A stretch of 5,809 nucleotides of DNA from JAADHG01 sp964418645. GTDB taxonomy: Bacteria > Bacteroidota > Bacteroidia > Flavobacteriales > Flavobacteriaceae. Below the pieces are notes generated by a model. The model was not told the origin of the DNA. It searched no databases and worked only from the letters and a program-made list of their open reading frames with translations. Position 1 is the stretch's first letter. Every line of letters begins with the position of its first letter. Positions 4,131 through 5,809 of this stretch are shown one piece after another. Where the stretch lies: the NCBI GenBank assembly GCA_964418645.1, contig CAYQME010000099.1, positions 1 through 5,809 of the forward strand, given 5' to 3'. A program made the translations under genes and the position numbers.

Positions 4131-5809
4131 ATTTGCTTAGATTTCTTCATTAAAAAATAATATAATACGAACGAAATTATAAACCCTGAAAACCAAGACA
4201 CAGCATAAAATGAACTCATTGCAGGAATCCATTTTCCTCCAATGGCTATAAAAGCACCTATGAGCAGTGAAATTATGGCTGCTTTATTAAAACCTGACCC
4301 TCCAAATGTATAAACTCCATCTATTTTGTATAATTCGGCCAATTGAATTTCTTTTTTTTGAATGAGGTAATAATCACAAACCAAGATTGCCAATACAGGT
4401 CCTAAAACTGCGCTTACATCAATTAACAAACTTTGAATTTCGTTTAATAATAACCATGGGAATATTATGATTCCAATAATTCCTGTGATAACGCCACCAC
4501 TTCTAAAACTAATTTTCTTTGGTAATAAATTTGAAAAAGCATTAGCTGGTGCAATAACATTTGCGGCTATATTAGTGCTTAAGGTTGCTATAATCATAAA
4601 AATTTGAGAAATTACTACTACCCAAACATTATCAAATTTTGCTAGTAGTGCAATTGGATCCCAAGGTGCATCATTAGCAATTAAGATATCATCAAAATTA
4701 ATTACTGCTGCACAAGTCACAAAAATGCCCACAAAAGAATAGAGCATCATTGTTCCTGGTAAACCAATAAACTGTCCTTTTACTTGAGCTACTTGCGAAG
4801 ATGAATACCGCGTTATATCTGCAATACTCAAAGACATTGTTGCCCAAAACCCAAGCATTGCTGTTAACCAAATAAGATATTTCCATATTTTATCTCCAAA
4901 TGTGCTATTGTCATTCTTTGCTATAACATTTGCTATGGAAGAAATGGCAATATCATTTTTTAATTGCACTTGATATGTATCACTTTCTTTTAAATTTTCA
5001 ATAGAAATCTTTTCTTTAGTTAAATCATTCCAACCTAATTTATTTCCGTTTAATATGAATTGATACTCGGTTGCTTTTGGGTTACCTAATTTATCAGTAA
5101 TTGGATTTATTTGAATAAAAGACTGATTAGATTCCTGATACATTTCGGCAACTGGCTTTTCTAATTGTTTACTTTGTTCCAAAACAATGCCGAAACCATC
5201 AGCTTTATTAATTCCCCAACCTATCAACAGCAAACCCATAATGATGAGAATTGGTGCTGAATATTCTTCCAACCATTTGATGCTTTCGGTACCTTTCCAA
5301 ATAAAAAATATATTGATAAACCAAAAAATTCCGAAACATACAAACTGTCCGATTGATAATCCAACTGCTGCATCATTTCCTGAAATTGCAATAAAAATGG
5401 AATAGATAGCCATGCCACCTAACCATGTATTTACGCCAAACCAACCACAGGCAACAATTCCACGGATGACGGAAGGAATATGAATACCTTTGATACCAAA
5501 TGAAGAACGACCAATAACCGGAAATGGAATACCATACTTAACACCAGCATGACCATTAAGCACCATTGGTACTGTTATAATTAAATTGGCTACACCAATA
5601 ATAATAAGAGCTTCAATCCAACTCAGCCCTGTTTTAATCATATATGAAGCCAACAAATACGTAGGAATACAAACTGCCATACCAACCCAAATTGCAGCGA
5701 GATTCCACTTTGTCCATGTTCTTTTGCTTGGTGGAACTGGTGCTAAATCTTCACTGTATAACGATGAATTGGAAACATCTTCTTGTAATTCTACTATGTC
5801 TTTGTTCAT
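4127..5809 (-). CDS. NCS1-family nucleobase/hydantoin:cation symporter with an extra periplasmic insert
   Basis: This 560-residue inner-membrane LeuT-fold permease belongs to the cytosine/purine/uracil/allantoin/hydantoin group. Family landmarks are LYSEDLAPVPPSKRTW (17-32), LNGHAGVKYGIPFPVIGRSS (84-103), RGIVACGWFGVNTWLGG (116-132), LTAMLGFWATMSLSIADITR (315-334) and STNIAANVIAPANAFSN (411-427). Compared with Mhp1 (numbers recalled), Trp117 is Trp123, Trp220 is Trp322, the sodium ligands Ala309/Ser312/Thr313 are Ala408/Ser411/Thr412, and Asn318 is Asn417. Mhp1 Gln121 is replaced by Asn127. The distance between the two tryptophans is 199 residues against 103 in Mhp1, because residues about 205-305 form a hydrophilic, beta-strand-like insert between TM5 and TM6, on the periplasmic side by the standard topology. 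The ATG at 5809-5807 is the last codon in the window; MNKDIVELQEDVSNSSLYSEDLAP is a plausible N-terminus, so the gene appears complete, but its promoter is out of view. As first gene of the cluster it probably imports uracil, thymine, a dihydropyrimidine or a hydantoin. Confidence 0.92.
   Translation of the reverse strand: MNKDIVELQEDVSNSSLYSEDLAPVPPSKRTWTKWNLAAIWVGMAVCIPTYLLASYMIKTGLSWIEALIIIGVANLIITVPMVLNGHAGVKYGIPFPVIGRSSFGIKGIHIPSVIRGIVACGWFGVNTWLGGMAIYSIFIAISGNDAAVGLSIGQFVCFGIFWFINIFFIWKGTESIKWLEEYSAPILIIMGLLLIGWGINKADGFGIVLEQSKQLEKPVAEMYQESNQSFIQINPITDKLGNPKATEYQFILNGNKLGWNDLTKEKISIENLKESDTYQVQLKNDIAISSIANVIAKNDNSTFGDKIWKYLIWLTAMLGFWATMSLSIADITRYSSSQVAQVKGQFIGLPGTMMLYSFVGIFVTCAAVINFDDILIANDAPWDPIALLAKFDNVWVVVISQIFMIIATLSTNIAANVIAPANAFSNLLPKKISFRSGGVITGIIGIIIFPWLLLNEIQSLLIDVSAVLGPVLAILVCDYYLIQKKEIQLAELYKIDGVYTFGGSGFNKAAIISLLIGAFIAIGGKWIPAMSSFYAVSWFSGFIISFVLYYFLMKKSKQI

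Overview
The window is AT-rich. It has adenine-rich gene upstream regions without clear Shine-Dalgarno sequences, a 23S-IVS-type four-helix-bundle gene, and an intergenic palindrome of the GTCATTC...GAATGAC type. Together these point to a member of Bacteroidota, most likely a Flavobacterium-like organism. This placement rests on style and protein resemblance, not on a marker gene.

All convincing genes lie on the minus strand and read from right to left as one apparent operon. In transcription order they are: an NCS1-family nucleobase/hydantoin-type cation symporter (5809-4127); a PutP-like sodium/solute symporter (4130-2619) whose TTG start overlaps the previous stop by 4 nt; a 134-bp gap holding a REP-like palindrome; a dihydropyrimidinase/D-hydantoinase-type amidohydrolase (2484-1099); a small four-helix-bundle gene (1055-672); and a nitrilase-superfamily amidase resembling beta-ureidopropionase (641 to beyond position 1, cut by the window edge).

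The metabolic theme is reductive pyrimidine degradation. The NCS1 protein would import uracil/thymine, a dihydropyrimidine or a hydantoin. The dihydropyrimidinase opens the dihydropyrimidine ring to an N-carbamoyl-beta-amino acid. The nitrilase-like enzyme hydrolyses that to a beta-amino acid (beta-alanine from uracil), ammonia and CO2. The first enzyme (dihydropyrimidine dehydrogenase) is not in the window. The substrate of the second transporter is unknown.

Three points stand out. First, the four-helix-bundle gene sits exactly between the dihydropyrimidinase stop codon and the amidase start codon, bounded by inverted copies of a TAGTT...AGAGTTATGA sequence, the left one duplicated as a perfect 21-bp tandem repeat. 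It looks like a transposase-free cassette that inserted into the operon. Second, the NCS1 transporter carries about 95 extra hydrophilic, beta-strand-like residues between TM5 and TM6, predicted to be periplasmic, and has Asn where the Mhp1 hydantoin transporter has Gln in the substrate site. Third, the PutP-like protein lacks the Asp that is essential for sodium in PutP TM2. No CRISPR, rRNA, tRNA, transposase or phage gene is visible.
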